Assembly: GCA_021737275.1 (NCBI GenBank)
Contig: JAIPEE010000020.1
Span: 1-64,000 of the forward strand
Length of the DNA stretch: 64,000 bases
Direction: 5' to 3'
DNA from: Desulfobacterales bacterium
GTDB taxonomy: Bacteria > Desulfobacterota > Desulfobacteria > Desulfobacterales > JAIPEE01
The notes under the pieces are model-generated. The model saw only the letters and a list, made by a program, of their open reading frames with translations. It was not told where the DNA came from and searched no databases. Positions 16,866 to 26,490 of this stretch are shown here, piece by piece. Position 1 is the first letter of the stretch, and every line of letters begins with the position of its first letter. The position numbers and the translations under genes are program-made.

Positions 16866-18503
16866 TTATTTTGCATGTACAAAGAAGTAACTGAACGGGT
16901 TGATCCATGTAGAAATACCACCCATTTTCTGTACATAACCATCCAGCTTGTCAATTCTGACCGGATCATAAATATTCGCACGTAAAATCACATAGTGCGG
17001 AAGATCCCGCTGCATCATAAACTGCATTTCTCTCTGGTACTCAAAACGTTTTTCCATATCAAGCTCTTTTGCATACGCATTGAGCGCTTTATCAAATTCC
17101 GGATTGTCATAACCGGCAGAATTCCAGCCATATCCGCCGTCATCATAACTACGCATAAATTCCCATACCCAGTCAGCATACGGTCCGGGTTCTTCCATTC
17201 CAATTGCAATATCAAAACGTTTTTCATCCGGTACATAGTAAAGGTTGCCATAGGTATTATAATCAACCACATTGAGTTTGATATCAATACCAACAGGTTT
17301 AAGCTGTTCTCTTATAATAGCACCCATCTTGACATGTTCGGCATCATCAGAGGAAATAAGGAACCGATAGCTCATATTTTTTCCGGATGACGGAACATTT
17401 CTGATATCATCTCCGTCCGTATCAACATAGCCAGCCTCATCAAGCATTTTTCTTGATTTTGCCTGATCAAATTCATATTGTGGAAGGTTTTTGTTGTATT
17501 CCGGAAGTTCAGGATAGATAAAGCTGTCATGAACGACAGCCGCTTTATGATAAACGATTTCATTAATTCTGTTTTTGTCAATTGCATGGACGATGGCTCT
17601 TCTAACAGTGAGATCGCTCATACCATTATCTGTCATAAAATGGTTGAATGTAAGCCATGACAGACCAATACCATCACTGGTAATCATCTTGATGTTCTCA
17701 TCTTTTTCAAAATACTTAACAGTCAGAGGAGATACGCCACTATAACCGATCATGTCAATTTCATCACGGCGAAGTGCCATATTCTTGGCATCCGAGCTTC
17801 CATAAGTTTTAAAGGTGATTTTATCTACACGGGGTTCCTTGTTCCAGTGGCCGTCATGTCTTTCAAAAATCATATATTGAGCAGGTTTAAATTCAACCAG
17901 CTTAAATGGGCCTGAACCGATTGCCTTGGCATTGTCATATTCAAGCATCTTAAACTTCCAGCGACGCCAGATATGCTCGGGCAGAATCGGATACCAGTTG
18001 AAAGGCGGATATTTCCCACCGAAAGGATTTTTCATACTGAATTCAAAAGTCTTATCATCTATGATCACAAAACTGTCATTATCTGCATGTGTATCCGGAT
18101 AATCCCATACAGGATCTGAAGTATGAAGATATTTCATTGTGAACACCAGGTCTTTAGACGTAACCGGTTTGCCGTCATGGAAGGTGTAATTTTCGCGAAT
18201 CGTGTATTTGTATTTCTGCTGGTCTGCCGTTTCAAAACTCTCAACAGCCCAGGGAACAAACGGATAGTCAGGTGGTCCACCGATTACCCATGTTTGATCA
18301 TAAACAAGTTGCCACCACATACACCCCATTGTTTCGTACTGCCATGATTCGCCCACTCTCAATGATTCAAGCGCCTCGTCAGCCGTCCAGCCAACCCGAA
18401 GGTGGCCTGCAGCATTTGCAACCGGAGAAAACTGAACTGCAAAAACCATAATACCCAGCAGAACGACTGCCGTTTTCATTAAAATAAACCCTTTTTTACT
18501 CAT
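16866..18503 (-). CDS. ABC transporter substrate-binding protein, oligopeptide/nickel type (SBP_bac_5)
   Basis: A 545-residue periplasmic binding protein. A Sec signal peptide occupies residues 1-31, ending V-A-N-A-A. The family signature region Y-T-I-R-E-N-Y-T-F-H-D-G-K-P-V-T-S-K-D (about 100-118) is clear, with the usual two-lobe length. GGGG Shine-Dalgarno before ATG. Its ligand could be a peptide, a metal chelate or another small solute. No permease or ATPase gene is adjacent, so it is an orphan that must share a transporter encoded elsewhere. A 17-bp palindrome lies 46 bases upstream. Confidence 0.88.
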   Translation of the reverse strand: MSKKGFILMKTAVVLLGIMVFAVQFSPVANAAGHLRVGWTADEALESLRVGESWQYETMGCMWWQLVYDQTWVIGGPPDYPFVPWAVESFETADQQKYKYTIRENYTFHDGKPVTSKDLVFTMKYLHTSDPVWDYPDTHADNDSFVIIDDKTFEFSMKNPFGGKYPPFNWYPILPEHIWRRWKFKMLEYDNAKAIGSGPFKLVEFKPAQYMIFERHDGHWNKEPRVDKITFKTYGSSDAKNMALRRDEIDMIGYSGVSPLTVKYFEKDENIKMITSDGIGLSWLTFNHFMTDNGMSDLTVRRAIVHAIDKNRINEIVYHKAAVVHDSFIYPELPEYNKNLPQYEFDQAKSRKMLDEAGYVDTDGDDIRNVPSSGKNMSYRFLISSDDAEHVKMGAIIREQLKPVGIDIKLNVVDYNTYGNLYYVPDEKRFDIAIGMEEPGPYADWVWEFMRSYDDGGYGWNSAGYDNPEFDKALNAYAKELDMEKRFEYQREMQFMMQRDLPHYVILRANIYDPVRIDKLDGYVQKMGGISTWINPFSYFFVHAK

Positions 18504-18865
18504 ACGCTTCTTCCCCTTTCGTGTTAAAGTTAACCCTTCCCGTTAAAGCCATTATTATATAATGGAAAATTAAATTTCCCTTACATACACTAAAGATCTA
18601 TTAAAGCGCTGACAACTTAACGCCGGCTCTGTGTATTGTGGGAAAACCAACTGGCTGCCCTGAACTTTAATAGAGGAGAATTTCCGGTCATCTGCACTTA
18701 AGATTACTTTTTTTCTTCGTTATTTTTTACATATTTTTTTAATATTTGTCAAACCGTATCTAACGAAATAGATAAGTGTTACAATGCTTAAATTTCGATT
18801 ATCGCATATTGTTTTTTTTAAAAAATAACTGTATAGGAATATCTTTAAATTTTTGGAGATAATAT
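18504..18865. other. Intergenic region between divergent genes
   Basis: AT-rich spacer between the minus-strand binding protein and the plus-strand AsnC-type regulator; it should hold both promoters. It contains the palindrome CCATTAT-tat-ATAATGG at 18549-18565. I see no gene or RNA in it. Confidence 0.6.
18549..18565. promoter_or_regulatory. 17-bp palindrome, candidate operator
   Basis: CCATTAT-TAT-ATAATGG, perfect 7+7 bp arms, 46 bases upstream of the binding-protein start. A possible site for the divergently encoded AsnC/Lrp-type regulator. Confidence 0.45.
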
Positions 18866-19354
18866 ATGGCAGAATTCGCCTTAGACGATACAGATTCCCA
18901 AATAATTCGCCTCCTCGAAACAAATGGAAGGATGCCCAATACGGAAATCGCCAAGCAAACCGGTATTTCAGAAGCAACAGTCAGAAAACGCCTGCAAAGA
19001 CTTCTTGATAATGAATGTATTCGAATTTTACCGGTTGGTGATCCGAATAAATTAGGCTTTGGTATTATCGGAATTATCAGAGTAAAATCAGATATTAAAA
19101 AAAACGAATTTGTTCAAAGCGAAATGATAAAGCTCTATAACCTGAGTTTTATCGCCCGGCTTTCGGGGCAATGGGATTTCAATGTTGAATTTTACGTTAA
19201 ATCAATTGATGCTGCAAATGAACTGCTTAAAAGCATCAATATGATAGATGGGGTTATTGATACAGATTCCTGTTTTATACTGAAACATATCAGGTCGGAC
19301 CTTGAGTGGGGAAAAACACTTCTTGAAAGCGGTTTGTTGTCTAAACCTAAATGA
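18866..19354 (+). CDS. Lrp/AsnC-family transcriptional regulator
   Basis: A 162-residue feast/famine regulator. The N-terminal helix-turn-helix reads I-I-R-L-L-E-T-N-G-R-M, then T-E-I-A-K-Q-T-G-I-S-E-A-T-V-R-K-R-L-Q-R-L (about 22-45). The C-terminal RAM ligand domain has L-S-G-Q-W-D-F-N-V-E and D-G-V-I-D-T-D. GGAG precedes ATG. It lies between an orphan binding protein (divergent) and the polyamine importer (same direction), either of which it may control. The effector is probably an amino acid or amine, not readable here. Confidence 0.9.
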   Translation: MAEFALDDTDSQIIRLLETNGRMPNTEIAKQTGISEATVRKRLQRLLDNECIRILPVGDPNKLGFGIIGIIRVKSDIKKNEFVQSEMIKLYNLSFIARLSGQWDFNVEFYVKSIDAANELLKSINMIDGVIDTDSCFILKHIRSDLEWGKTLLESGLLSKPK

Positions 19355-19704
19355 CCCATCTATATAATTTAATATCTTTCTTGTATAACTTCATTCTATT
19401 TGATATGGTAATTCACAATTTTAACGGTATTTGTACTTCATTTTAATTGGTTCGATTTTTTTAAATATTTTTACAAACTCAAATACTGGCTTTATTTTAC
19501 AAATCACGTAATTTTAACTTGACATTTTTTTAACATTTCGCCTATCGTAAATTTTTCGAACCTTAACGACCGTTATACGCTATTTTTTTAGACCCTTTTT
19601 CGTATCTCGTATTTTTTTTTAAACAGTAAATTACTGATTATAATATATTTTCAATTTATCAGCACTATATATCCTTTTTTAATTTATACCTGCAGGAGTT
19701 GCTA
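19355..19704. other. AT-rich leader of the pot operon
   Basis: 350 bases without a gene, very AT-rich with several T-runs. It holds a likely sigma70 promoter at 19519-19548. No hairpin strong enough to call a riboswitch was seen. Confidence 0.55.
19519..19548 (+). promoter_or_regulatory. Candidate promoter of the potABCD operon
   Basis: Perfect TTGACA (19519-19524), an 18-base T-rich spacer and TATCGT as -10 (19543-19548), about 155 bases before potA. Confidence 0.45.
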
Positions 19705-20802
19705 ATGCCCGAAACAGCGATAGAAGTCAGAAATATTACAAAAAAATTTGGTGTACACACTGAACATGAAGTTACTGCCCTGGATGATGTTTCGATATCA
19801 ATCAAGGACAATGAGTTTTTCACACTTCTCGGCCCTTCAGGCTGCGGCAAAACTACCTTACTCAGACTTATCGCCGGTTTTGAATATTCGACCAGGGGTC
19901 AAATTCTTTTATACGGTGAAAATCTCATTGGGCTCCCTCCTCAGAAACGACCTATTAACACCGTTTTTCAACATTATGCACTTTTCCCTCATATGACAGT
20001 TGCCGAAAATGTCGCCTTTCCCATGAAAATGCTCGGCAAGGATGACGGTGAAACAAAAAAAGCCGTTAATGAAAAACTGGAACTCGTTAAAATGCAGGAC
20101 TTTGCTAATAGAAAACCCGGACAGCTTTCGGGTGGCCAGCAGCAGAGAATTGCACTGGCCCGGGCTCTGGCACCTCATCCGAAAGTGCTTCTGTTGGATG
20201 AACCGTTATCCGCACTAGACCTTAAACTCCGTCAGGAGATGCGTACTGAACTGAAAAATCTTCAGCGTGAAACCGGTATTACATTTATTTTTGTTACCCA
20301 TGATCAGGTTGAGGCATTGACCATGAGTGACCGCATTGCGGTCATGTCTGTTGGTAAAATCCAGCAAAGAGGCTGCCCCACTGAAATTTATGAAAAACCA
20401 AACAACCGGTTTGTTGCAGACTTTATCGGAGAAACTAATCTCCTGGAGGCAACCGTCTCCAAGGTAGAAGGAAATGATATTTTCTGCAAACTCAGCGATA
20501 ATATCATTTTAAAGGGCGAAGGTGAAACCGGAAAGAACGTTGGCGATCCTGTTACACTGGCCGTTCGACCTGAAAAAATTGCATTATCACCCATCAGTGA
20601 ACAGACTGAAGGCTCTTTTACCGGTAAAATCAACAATTCAATTTATCTCGGTACGGATACAACCTACATCATATCCGTAAACGGCAAAAGCGAGCTGGCA
20701 AGCGTGGAACAAAATTCCGCTGTCGGCAAGGTCCGTTTCAAAATCGGTGATGAGGTTTGTATAAATGTAGCAGATAATGCCATACGAATTCTGGAGGATT
20801 AA
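19705..20802 (+). CDS. potA: Spermidine/putrescine ABC transporter ATP-binding protein
   Basis: 365-residue ATPase that powers polyamine uptake. Walker A G-P-S-G-C-G-K-T-T (about 43-51), Q-loop V-F-Q-H-Y-A-L-F-P, signature L-S-G-G-Q-Q-Q-R, Walker B V-L-L-L-D-E-P and switch His V-T-H-D are all present. The C-terminal 130 residues are a TOBE domain with the motif R-P-E-K-I. I chose the ATG at 19705, preceded by GGAG; an in-frame TTG at 19699 is less likely. Stop and potB start overlap (TAATG). First gene of a standard potABCD set. Confidence 0.93.
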   Translation: MPETAIEVRNITKKFGVHTEHEVTALDDVSISIKDNEFFTLLGPSGCGKTTLLRLIAGFEYSTRGQILLYGENLIGLPPQKRPINTVFQHYALFPHMTVAENVAFPMKMLGKDDGETKKAVNEKLELVKMQDFANRKPGQLSGGQQQRIALARALAPHPKVLLLDEPLSALDLKLRQEMRTELKNLQRETGITFIFVTHDQVEALTMSDRIAVMSVGKIQQRGCPTEIYEKPNNRFVADFIGETNLLEATVSKVEGNDIFCKLSDNIILKGEGETGKNVGDPVTLAVRPEKIALSPISEQTEGSFTGKINNSIYLGTDTTYIISVNGKSELASVEQNSAVGKVRFKIGDEVCINVADNAIRILED

Positions 20803-21704
20803 TGGAACCGGCAAAACGTGAAGCAACAAAACGCTGGCTGGGTATTAGTCCAGCCGTACTGGTCATCTTTATATTTATGGTAATTCCGATTTGTATCATG
20901 GCGGTTTATGCTTTTCTGGAGGCCAATCCTTATGGCGGTGTCAGGCCTCACTTTACACTGGATGCCTTTATTCAGTTTTTTTTTGAATATGATTTTGATG
21001 ACAACCTGGTTTTTAACAGCGCCTATTTGAACATTTACTGGAGATCTTTTGTGCTGGCGTTTTTTACGACTGTTCTGTGTCTGCTCATTGGATTTCCAAC
21101 AGCATATTATATCGCCATGCAGCCAACGAACAAAAAAAATATGCTGATTTTCCTGGTTACCATTCCCTTCTGGACAAATTTACTTATCCGGACATTCAGC
21201 TGGATACTGATTTTAAGAGACTATGGTGTTATTAACAACATTCTGCTCGGGATGGGAGTGATCGACAAGCCATTAACCCTCCTCTATACAAATGGTGCGG
21301 TTCTGATTGGTCTGGTATACACTTACATTCCGTTCATTGTACTGCCAATATATGCAACCGTTGAAAAATTGGATCTTCGACTCCTTGAGGCGGCACATGA
21401 TCTGTATGCAAATCGTCGCCAACTTATGAGCAAAATCATTTTACCGTTAACAGCGCCCGGCATCATTGCAGGCGGTATCCTGGTATTTATTCCCAGCCTC
21501 GGCGCTTTTATCGCACCGAACCTGCTGGGCGGCGGTAAAAAACTGATGATCGGCAGTCTGATCCAGCTTCAGTTTGCTTCATCACGAAACTGGCCGTTCG
21601 GTTCGGCTGCAGCACTTTTCCTGATGGCGGCGGTTTTAATTGCCATGATGATTTATTTACTCGGGCCGGCCCGTAAAACAGACTTGGGAGAAAATGCAGG
21701 ATGA
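20802..21704 (+). CDS. potB: Spermidine/putrescine ABC transporter permease PotB
   Basis: 300-residue membrane permease, six helices. The EAA loop is visible as L-L-E-A-A-H-D-L-Y-A-N (about 195-205), where the ATPase docks, followed by the I-I-L-P-L-T-A-P-G-I-I motif. It starts within the potA stop (TAATG) and ends in ATGA overlap with potC, so all are translated in step. The PotB/PotC pair forms the channel for putrescine or spermidine. Confidence 0.92.
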   Translation: MEPAKREATKRWLGISPAVLVIFIFMVIPICIMAVYAFLEANPYGGVRPHFTLDAFIQFFFEYDFDDNLVFNSAYLNIYWRSFVLAFFTTVLCLLIGFPTAYYIAMQPTNKKNMLIFLVTIPFWTNLLIRTFSWILILRDYGVINNILLGMGVIDKPLTLLYTNGAVLIGLVYTYIPFIVLPIYATVEKLDLRLLEAAHDLYANRRQLMSKIILPLTAPGIIAGGILVFIPSLGAFIAPNLLGGGKKLMIGSLIQLQFASSRNWPFGSAAALFLMAAVLIAMMIYLLGPARKTDLGENAG

Positions 21705-22546
21705 CAAATCAGACAATCGCAGCACCTTCAAGCAAAAGCGTAAACAGCCGTTCGGCTTCCCGCAAGTTTTTTAAAATTGGTCGGTTTCCAGGATTTGGAT
21801 TAACCACATTACTGTTTTTTCTGTTTCTCTATATACCGATATTTATACTGGTAATCTTTTCATTCAACTCCGGCCGTTCGGCTACCATTTGGGACGGATT
21901 CGGCCTGAACTGGTATGCCAAGGCATTTAATAATGATGACATTCAGAGAGCGGCCATCAACAGTGCTATCATCGCTCTTATTGCAACCACAATAGCGACT
22001 ATTCTGGCAACCCTGGCATCTCTTGTTCTGGCACGGTCCAGAAAATTTAAAGGCCAGAACATCTCTTATTCGATTCTAATGATGCCACTCATTGTTCCTG
22101 AAATTGTTACGGCCGTTGCGACCCTGTCGTTTTTCAGTTTTGTGGGATTAAATTTGGGGATAGGTAATGTTATCATTGCCCATACGGTATTCTGTATCCC
22201 CTTTGCTTTTATGCCGATACGGGCAAGATTGCAGGGGATGGATTCCACGCTGGAACAGGCGGCAATGGACCTTTATGCCAATGAATGGAAAGCATTCCGA
22301 TATGTCACATTTCCACTTCTGATGCCGGGTATTATATCCGGTGCAATGCTGGCATTTATCATCTCCATTGACGATTTTATTATTACATTAATGGTGTCAC
22401 AGGCCGGCTCAACAACCCTGCCGCTATATATTTATGGCATGGTTCGTATGGGCATCACTCCTGAGATTAATGTGGTGTCAAGTGTCATGCTATTCATGTC
22501 TATAATATTTGTTTCGCTCTCATATTTGATCGGGCGAAAAAAATAG
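21701..22546 (+). CDS. potC: Spermidine/putrescine ABC transporter permease PotC
   Basis: 281-residue second permease, six helices after a short soluble N-terminus. The EAA loop reads L-E-Q-A-A-M-D-L-Y-A-N-E, followed by V-T-F-P-L-L-M-P-G-I-I-S-G; I-D-D-F-I-I-T-L-M-V is the conserved PotC/PotI block. Four-base overlap with potB. Followed after 59 bases by potD with its own strong Shine-Dalgarno. Confidence 0.92.
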   Translation: MTNQTIAAPSSKSVNSRSASRKFFKIGRFPGFGLTTLLFFLFLYIPIFILVIFSFNSGRSATIWDGFGLNWYAKAFNNDDIQRAAINSAIIALIATTIATILATLASLVLARSRKFKGQNISYSILMMPLIVPEIVTAVATLSFFSFVGLNLGIGNVIIAHTVFCIPFAFMPIRARLQGMDSTLEQAAMDLYANEWKAFRYVTFPLLMPGIISGAMLAFIISIDDFIITLMVSQAGSTTLPLYIYGMVRMGITPEINVVSSVMLFMSIIFVSLSYLIGRKK

Positions 22547-22605
22547 AGGGTGAGACAAAACTTGTTTTCATCAATATTATTAACTCAGGTAAAAAAGGAG
22601 GACGT

Positions 22606-23640
22606 ATGAAAAAAATTGCAATCTTGGCAGTATCTTTGTTTCTTGTAACAACTCTGTGTTTCGGTAACGCATTGGCTGAAGAGAATTTATTCATTTATAG
22701 CTGGACAGATTACACATCCCCGGAAATGCTCAAGAAATTTGAAAAAGAGACAGGCATCAAGGTTACACTGGACACATTTGACACAAATGAATCGCTGCTT
22801 GCCAAACTGAAAGCCGGTGGCGGAGGATACGATATTGTTGTTCCTTCACACAATTTTATACCGATATTTGTTGACGAGGGGCTTCTTATGGAGATCAATG
22901 CCCCTGAATTAAAAGGCTATGAAAATATCATGTCAAAATACAAAAGCCCGCCATGGGACCCGGGCAACAAATACAGTATTCCGTGGCAGACCGGCACAAC
23001 CAGTTTTTCCATAAATACGGATGTATATAAGGGTGATATCGATACATATAAAATTATGTTCGACCCGCCGCCTGAGCTCCAGGGGAAAATAGCAATGTTT
23101 GGTTCTGCTGATGAAGTTATCGGAATGGCCCTGATCTATCTTGGATTTGATCAGTGTAACCAGAGCTCTGACGAAATGAAAAAAGTCATGGATCTGCTGA
23201 TGGCACAAAAACCTTATGTAAAAGTCTACAACTCGGACGGAATACTTGAGAGACTGCTTTCCGGCGATGTAGCACTTCACATGAATTGGAACGGATATGC
23301 GCTACGCGTAAGAAATGAAAACCCGGCGATCAAGTATGCATACCCCAAAGAGGGTGTCATGAGCTGGATGGACAATCTGGCAGTACCCAAGGATGCACAG
23401 AATAAGGAAAATGCAATAAAGTTCCTCGAATTCATGATGCAGCCTGAAAATGCAGGCATTCAATCCAACTTTGCCCGCTATGCAAACGGTATTGAGGGAA
23501 GTGCGGAATTTATGGATGATGAGCTGAAAGCCGCTCCGGAAATCAATGTGCCTTCCAATGTAAACCTGATTTTCTCACTGGCCTGTCCTGAAAAAAGTAT
23601 AAAACTGTATGACAAGGTATGGACCAAACTGAAACAGTAA
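22606..23640 (+). CDS. potD: Spermidine/putrescine-binding periplasmic protein
   Basis: 344-residue binding protein. Signal peptide 1-24 (cleavage near A-L-A-E). The mature start N-L-F-I-Y-S-W-T-D-Y-T matches the PotD/PotF family, whose Trp and Asp residues line the polyamine pocket; Y-D-I-V-V-P-S-H is the next conserved block. AAAGGAGG precedes ATG. Putrescine versus spermidine preference cannot be decided from sequence. Two hairpins follow the stop. Confidence 0.92.
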   Translation: MKKIAILAVSLFLVTTLCFGNALAEENLFIYSWTDYTSPEMLKKFEKETGIKVTLDTFDTNESLLAKLKAGGGGYDIVVPSHNFIPIFVDEGLLMEINAPELKGYENIMSKYKSPPWDPGNKYSIPWQTGTTSFSINTDVYKGDIDTYKIMFDPPPELQGKIAMFGSADEVIGMALIYLGFDQCNQSSDEMKKVMDLLMAQKPYVKVYNSDGILERLLSGDVALHMNWNGYALRVRNENPAIKYAYPKEGVMSWMDNLAVPKDAQNKENAIKFLEFMMQPENAGIQSNFARYANGIEGSAEFMDDELKAAPEINVPSNVNLIFSLACPEKSIKLYDKVWTKLKQ

Positions 23641-23696
23641 TAAACTAAACATAAATGGCGGGGATAGCTCCCGCCGCTACTTTAAAACTATACAAA

Positions 23697-23729
23697 AATA
23701 GCCATCTGCTTTCAGGTGGCTATTCTTTT
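23697..23729 (+). terminator. Terminator of the pot operon
   Basis: A 12-bp stem AATAGCCATCTG / CAGGTGGCTATT (one G-T pair) with loop CTTT, followed by CTTTT. A smaller GGCGGG/CCCGCC hairpin lies just before it (about 23657-23675). Confidence 0.85.
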
Positions 23730-23775
23730 GTAGAGATGGAGACTTATCTCCTTTCGGCTTTTTAAATCTTAGTTC

Positions 23776-24648
23776 TCAATCACCATCACCATCAAGTGTC
23801 ATTAACGCCTGGTACATTTCAGGGCGCCTGTCTCTGAAAAACCCCCAATTTTGACGACTAAGCTCAATTTCATCTAAATCAAGTTCGGCAACAACTACCG
23901 TTGCTTCAGTTCTGCCCGCTTCAGCAACTTTTTTACCTCTGTGGTTTGATATAAAAGATGATCCGTAAAAAGTAAGGCTGTCACTTTCTATAATGTGCTC
24001 GGTACCTATCCGGTTTGATGCCACAACAGGCACCATATTGCTTGCAGCATGCCCCCGCATTGCAACCTGCCAGGGATCCCGGGAATCTTCCGAATGTCCG
24101 TGAGAAGAGCCGATGGCTGTCGGATAAAAAAGTATTTCAGCGCCCTGTAAAACCATACACCGGGCGGTTTCCGGAAACCATTGATCCCAACAAATACCGA
24201 TGCCTATTTTTGCATATTTGGTATCCCAAACTTTAAAACCGGTATTGCCCGGATTAAAATAGAATTTTTCGTCATATCCAAATCCGTCAGGGATATGAGT
24301 TTTACGGTATCTTCCCAGGATCGAGCCATCGGCATCGATGACAGCAACGGTATTATAATAAGCCCGATTCTTTTTTTCAAAAAAACTGACAGGCAGCACA
24401 ACATCAAGCTCTTTTGCCAATTTTGAAAAGTGATTAACGGCCGGATTATTTTCTAGTTCGGTTGCCAGTTTACAGTATGACCCGTCATCAACCTGGCAAA
24501 AATAAAGTGTCTCAAAAAGCTCTTGCAGAAGAATAATTTGAGCGCCCTTTCCTGAGGCCTCCCTGATCAATTTTTCAGCATTGGCTATATTTTCGTCTCT
24601 GTTATCTGAGCATGCCATTTGTGTGGCGGCCACGGTTATTTTAGACAT
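23776..24648 (-). CDS. aguB: N-carbamoylputrescine amidase (nitrilase superfamily)
   Basis: 290-residue carbon-nitrogen hydrolase that turns N-carbamoylputrescine into putrescine, CO2 and ammonia. The catalytic triad is visible: Glu43 in L-Q-E-L-F, Lys116 in Y-R-K-T-H-I-P-D and Cys153 in G-I-C-W-D-Q-W-F-P-E. The A-A-T-Q-M-A start and K-T-H-I-P-D-G block match AguB. Shine-Dalgarno GGAGAA. It converges on the polyamine importer. The partner agmatine deiminase (AguA) is not in the window, so the pathway is incomplete here. Confidence 0.88.
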   Translation of the reverse strand: MSKITVAATQMACSDNRDENIANAEKLIREASGKGAQIILLQELFETLYFCQVDDGSYCKLATELENNPAVNHFSKLAKELDVVLPVSFFEKKNRAYYNTVAVIDADGSILGRYRKTHIPDGFGYDEKFYFNPGNTGFKVWDTKYAKIGIGICWDQWFPETARCMVLQGAEILFYPTAIGSSHGHSEDSRDPWQVAMRGHAASNMVPVVASNRIGTEHIIESDSLTFYGSSFISNHRGKKVAEAGRTEATVVVAELDLDEIELSRQNWGFFRDRRPEMYQALMTLDGDGD

Positions 24649-24918
24649 GATTGTTCTCCTATATTTTAAAATTAAATTTTGTGAAATCTAACAGACATCA
24701 AATCTGTTGTCGAGCTTATTTTGTTGGCATCATAGGCTGTCCGATCATCAAATAATATTACTTATTATTTACATCTTTCAGTTACGCCAGGCTTGATGAA
24801 AGTCCTGAAAAAGCTTCTTGCCTGAAAAAATAATTTATGATTATAAAAGGTCTGTCTGAAACAGTAAATATCAGAACCGAACTATAAACTTTTTTTCAAT
24901 ACAATCAGGTATCGGATT

Positions 24919-26016
24919 ATGAAATTAAAAAAAAGAGCGCGTGATTTAGGTATACCATTTGAAGGCACTCCCGGTATCCTTAATGCCATTACAGATGTTG
25001 AAGGTGTTAGTGTCGGACATTCCACCATTATTTCAGGCAATGGTAAATTAAGACAAGGTGAAGGACCGATAAGAACAGGTGTTACAGCCATATTTCCCAA
25101 AGAAAAACTGGTACGGGATCGAATTTTTGCCGGATGTTTTTCATATAATGGAAATGGTGAAATGACCGGAACTGCATGGATAGAAGAATCAGGATTTCTT
25201 GAAAGCCCAATAATGCTGACCAATTCACACAGCGTTGGTATTGTCAGAGATACGGTTATCGAGTGGCAGGCTAAAAACGGTCTGCTCGTTCAAGACTGGT
25301 CTCTTCCGGTTGTGGGTGAAACATATGATGGCTATCTCAATGACATAAATGGATTTCATGTAAAAAAAGAACATGTATATGAAGCAATTGAAAATGCAGT
25401 TTCCGGACCTGTTAAAGAGGGGAATGTCGGCGGCGGTACAGGTATGGTTTGTCATGAGTTTAAAGGGGGTATTGGTACATCTTCCAGAAAAACAGATCCC
25501 AAAAAATGTGGAAAATATACAGTCGGCGTTCTTGTTCAGGCCAATCATGGAATGCGAAATGAATTGCGCGTTGCCGGTGTGCCGGTATGTAATGATATAA
25601 AAGAGCATCTTGTCTGGTCAAAGGAAGGGCTGCATGAATCCGGATCAATTATATTTGTTGTAGCAACTGATGCACCGTTACTTCCCCACCAGTTAAAACG
25701 CCTTGCACGTCGAGCCGCTTTCGGTATTGCAAGAAACGGCAGTATTGCCAGCAATTATTCCGGTGATCTCATGATCGCTTTTTCAACGGCCAACCGGATT
25801 CCACCAACTGAAAAAGGAACCGAACAGGTGAAAATGCTTCTTAACGATCATATGGACTATCTTTTTGAAGCAACCGTCCAGGCAAGTGAAGAAGCCATCA
25901 TCAATGCGCTGATTGCAGCTGAAACCATGACCGGTATTGATGATAAAAAAGTTATTGCGCTACCTCAGGACAAACTTATTAAAGATTTAAAAAGGTACAA
26001 CCGCCTTGGCATATAG
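24919..26016 (+). CDS. P1-family peptidase (DmpA-type aminopeptidase / D-esterase)
   Basis: 365-residue Ntn-type hydrolase of the DmpA/OAT superfamily. The family start G-I-L-N-A-I-T-D-V-E-G-V-S-V-G-H is clear. The self-processing segment G-G-I-G-T-S-S-R (about 183-190) should be cut before the nucleophilic Ser to give two chains. G-N-V-G-G-G-T-G-M precedes it. Members cleave small peptides, beta-amino-acid peptides or amide and lactam bonds. It is divergent from aguB and converges on the DMT gene, with eight bases between stops. It may act on an amide made by the neighbouring catabolic cluster, but that is a guess. Confidence 0.88.
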   Translation: MKLKKRARDLGIPFEGTPGILNAITDVEGVSVGHSTIISGNGKLRQGEGPIRTGVTAIFPKEKLVRDRIFAGCFSYNGNGEMTGTAWIEESGFLESPIMLTNSHSVGIVRDTVIEWQAKNGLLVQDWSLPVVGETYDGYLNDINGFHVKKEHVYEAIENAVSGPVKEGNVGGGTGMVCHEFKGGIGTSSRKTDPKKCGKYTVGVLVQANHGMRNELRVAGVPVCNDIKEHLVWSKEGLHESGSIIFVVATDAPLLPHQLKRLARRAAFGIARNGSIASNYSGDLMIAFSTANRIPPTEKGTEQVKMLLNDHMDYLFEATVQASEEAIINALIAAETMTGIDDKKVIALPQDKLIKDLKRYNRLGI

Positions 26017-26024
26017 TCATTTTA

Positions 26025-26462
26025 TTAGTTGCGGATAATAAGCCACACGCCGGATAACATCAGAGCCAAGCCCGCAGTCCGTGAAAAATCGATTTGACGG
26101 ATTTCAACACCAAAGATCCCGAAATGATCAATAAGTGCCGATATAAAAAATTGTGTGACCACCAAAATTGTAAAAGCAGTAACTAACCCAAGCCGGGGTG
26201 CCGTAAAACTGATCGCCCCAACAATAATCAACCCCATGAAACCTGCCGTAAATGCATACCAGGGAACCTGGTTGTACATCTGAAGGTTTCCACATCCTGT
26301 AAATAACATATAAAGACTTACAATGAGTCCGCCGCTTCCGTATGTGATAAAAACACTTTCCTTCGTACCCATAACCTGATCCATTATACCCATAAAAAGT
26401 CCCTGCATAGACATAGCAACACCACCGATAACTGCTATGATGATAAATATCATATAATTCAT
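26025..26462 (-). CDS. DMT-superfamily transporter (DUF606/YdcZ type)
   Basis: 145-residue membrane protein with five hydrophobic helices, matching the half-size DUF606 (YdcZ) transporters: G-G-V-A-M-S-M-Q-G in helix 1 and a final G-V-W-L-I-I-R-N. ATG at 26462 is best placed after AAGGAG; an ATG at 26468 is too close to it. Last gene of the long minus-strand run that starts at 53.2 kb. It could export a product or import a substrate; solute unknown. Confidence 0.82.
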   Translation of the reverse strand: MNYMIFIIIAVIGGVAMSMQGLFMGIMDQVMGTKESVFITYGSGGLIVSLYMLFTGCGNLQMYNQVPWYAFTAGFMGLIIVGAISFTAPRLGLVTAFTILVVTQFFISALIDHFGIFGVEIRQIDFSRTAGLALMLSGVWLIIRN

Positions 26463-26490
26463 GGGCATACTCCTTCATGGCATTAATTTT

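Noticed and set aside
26128-26478. 116-codon frame overlapping the DMT transporter
   Set aside because: Tyr/His/Gly-rich shadow of the membrane protein in another frame.
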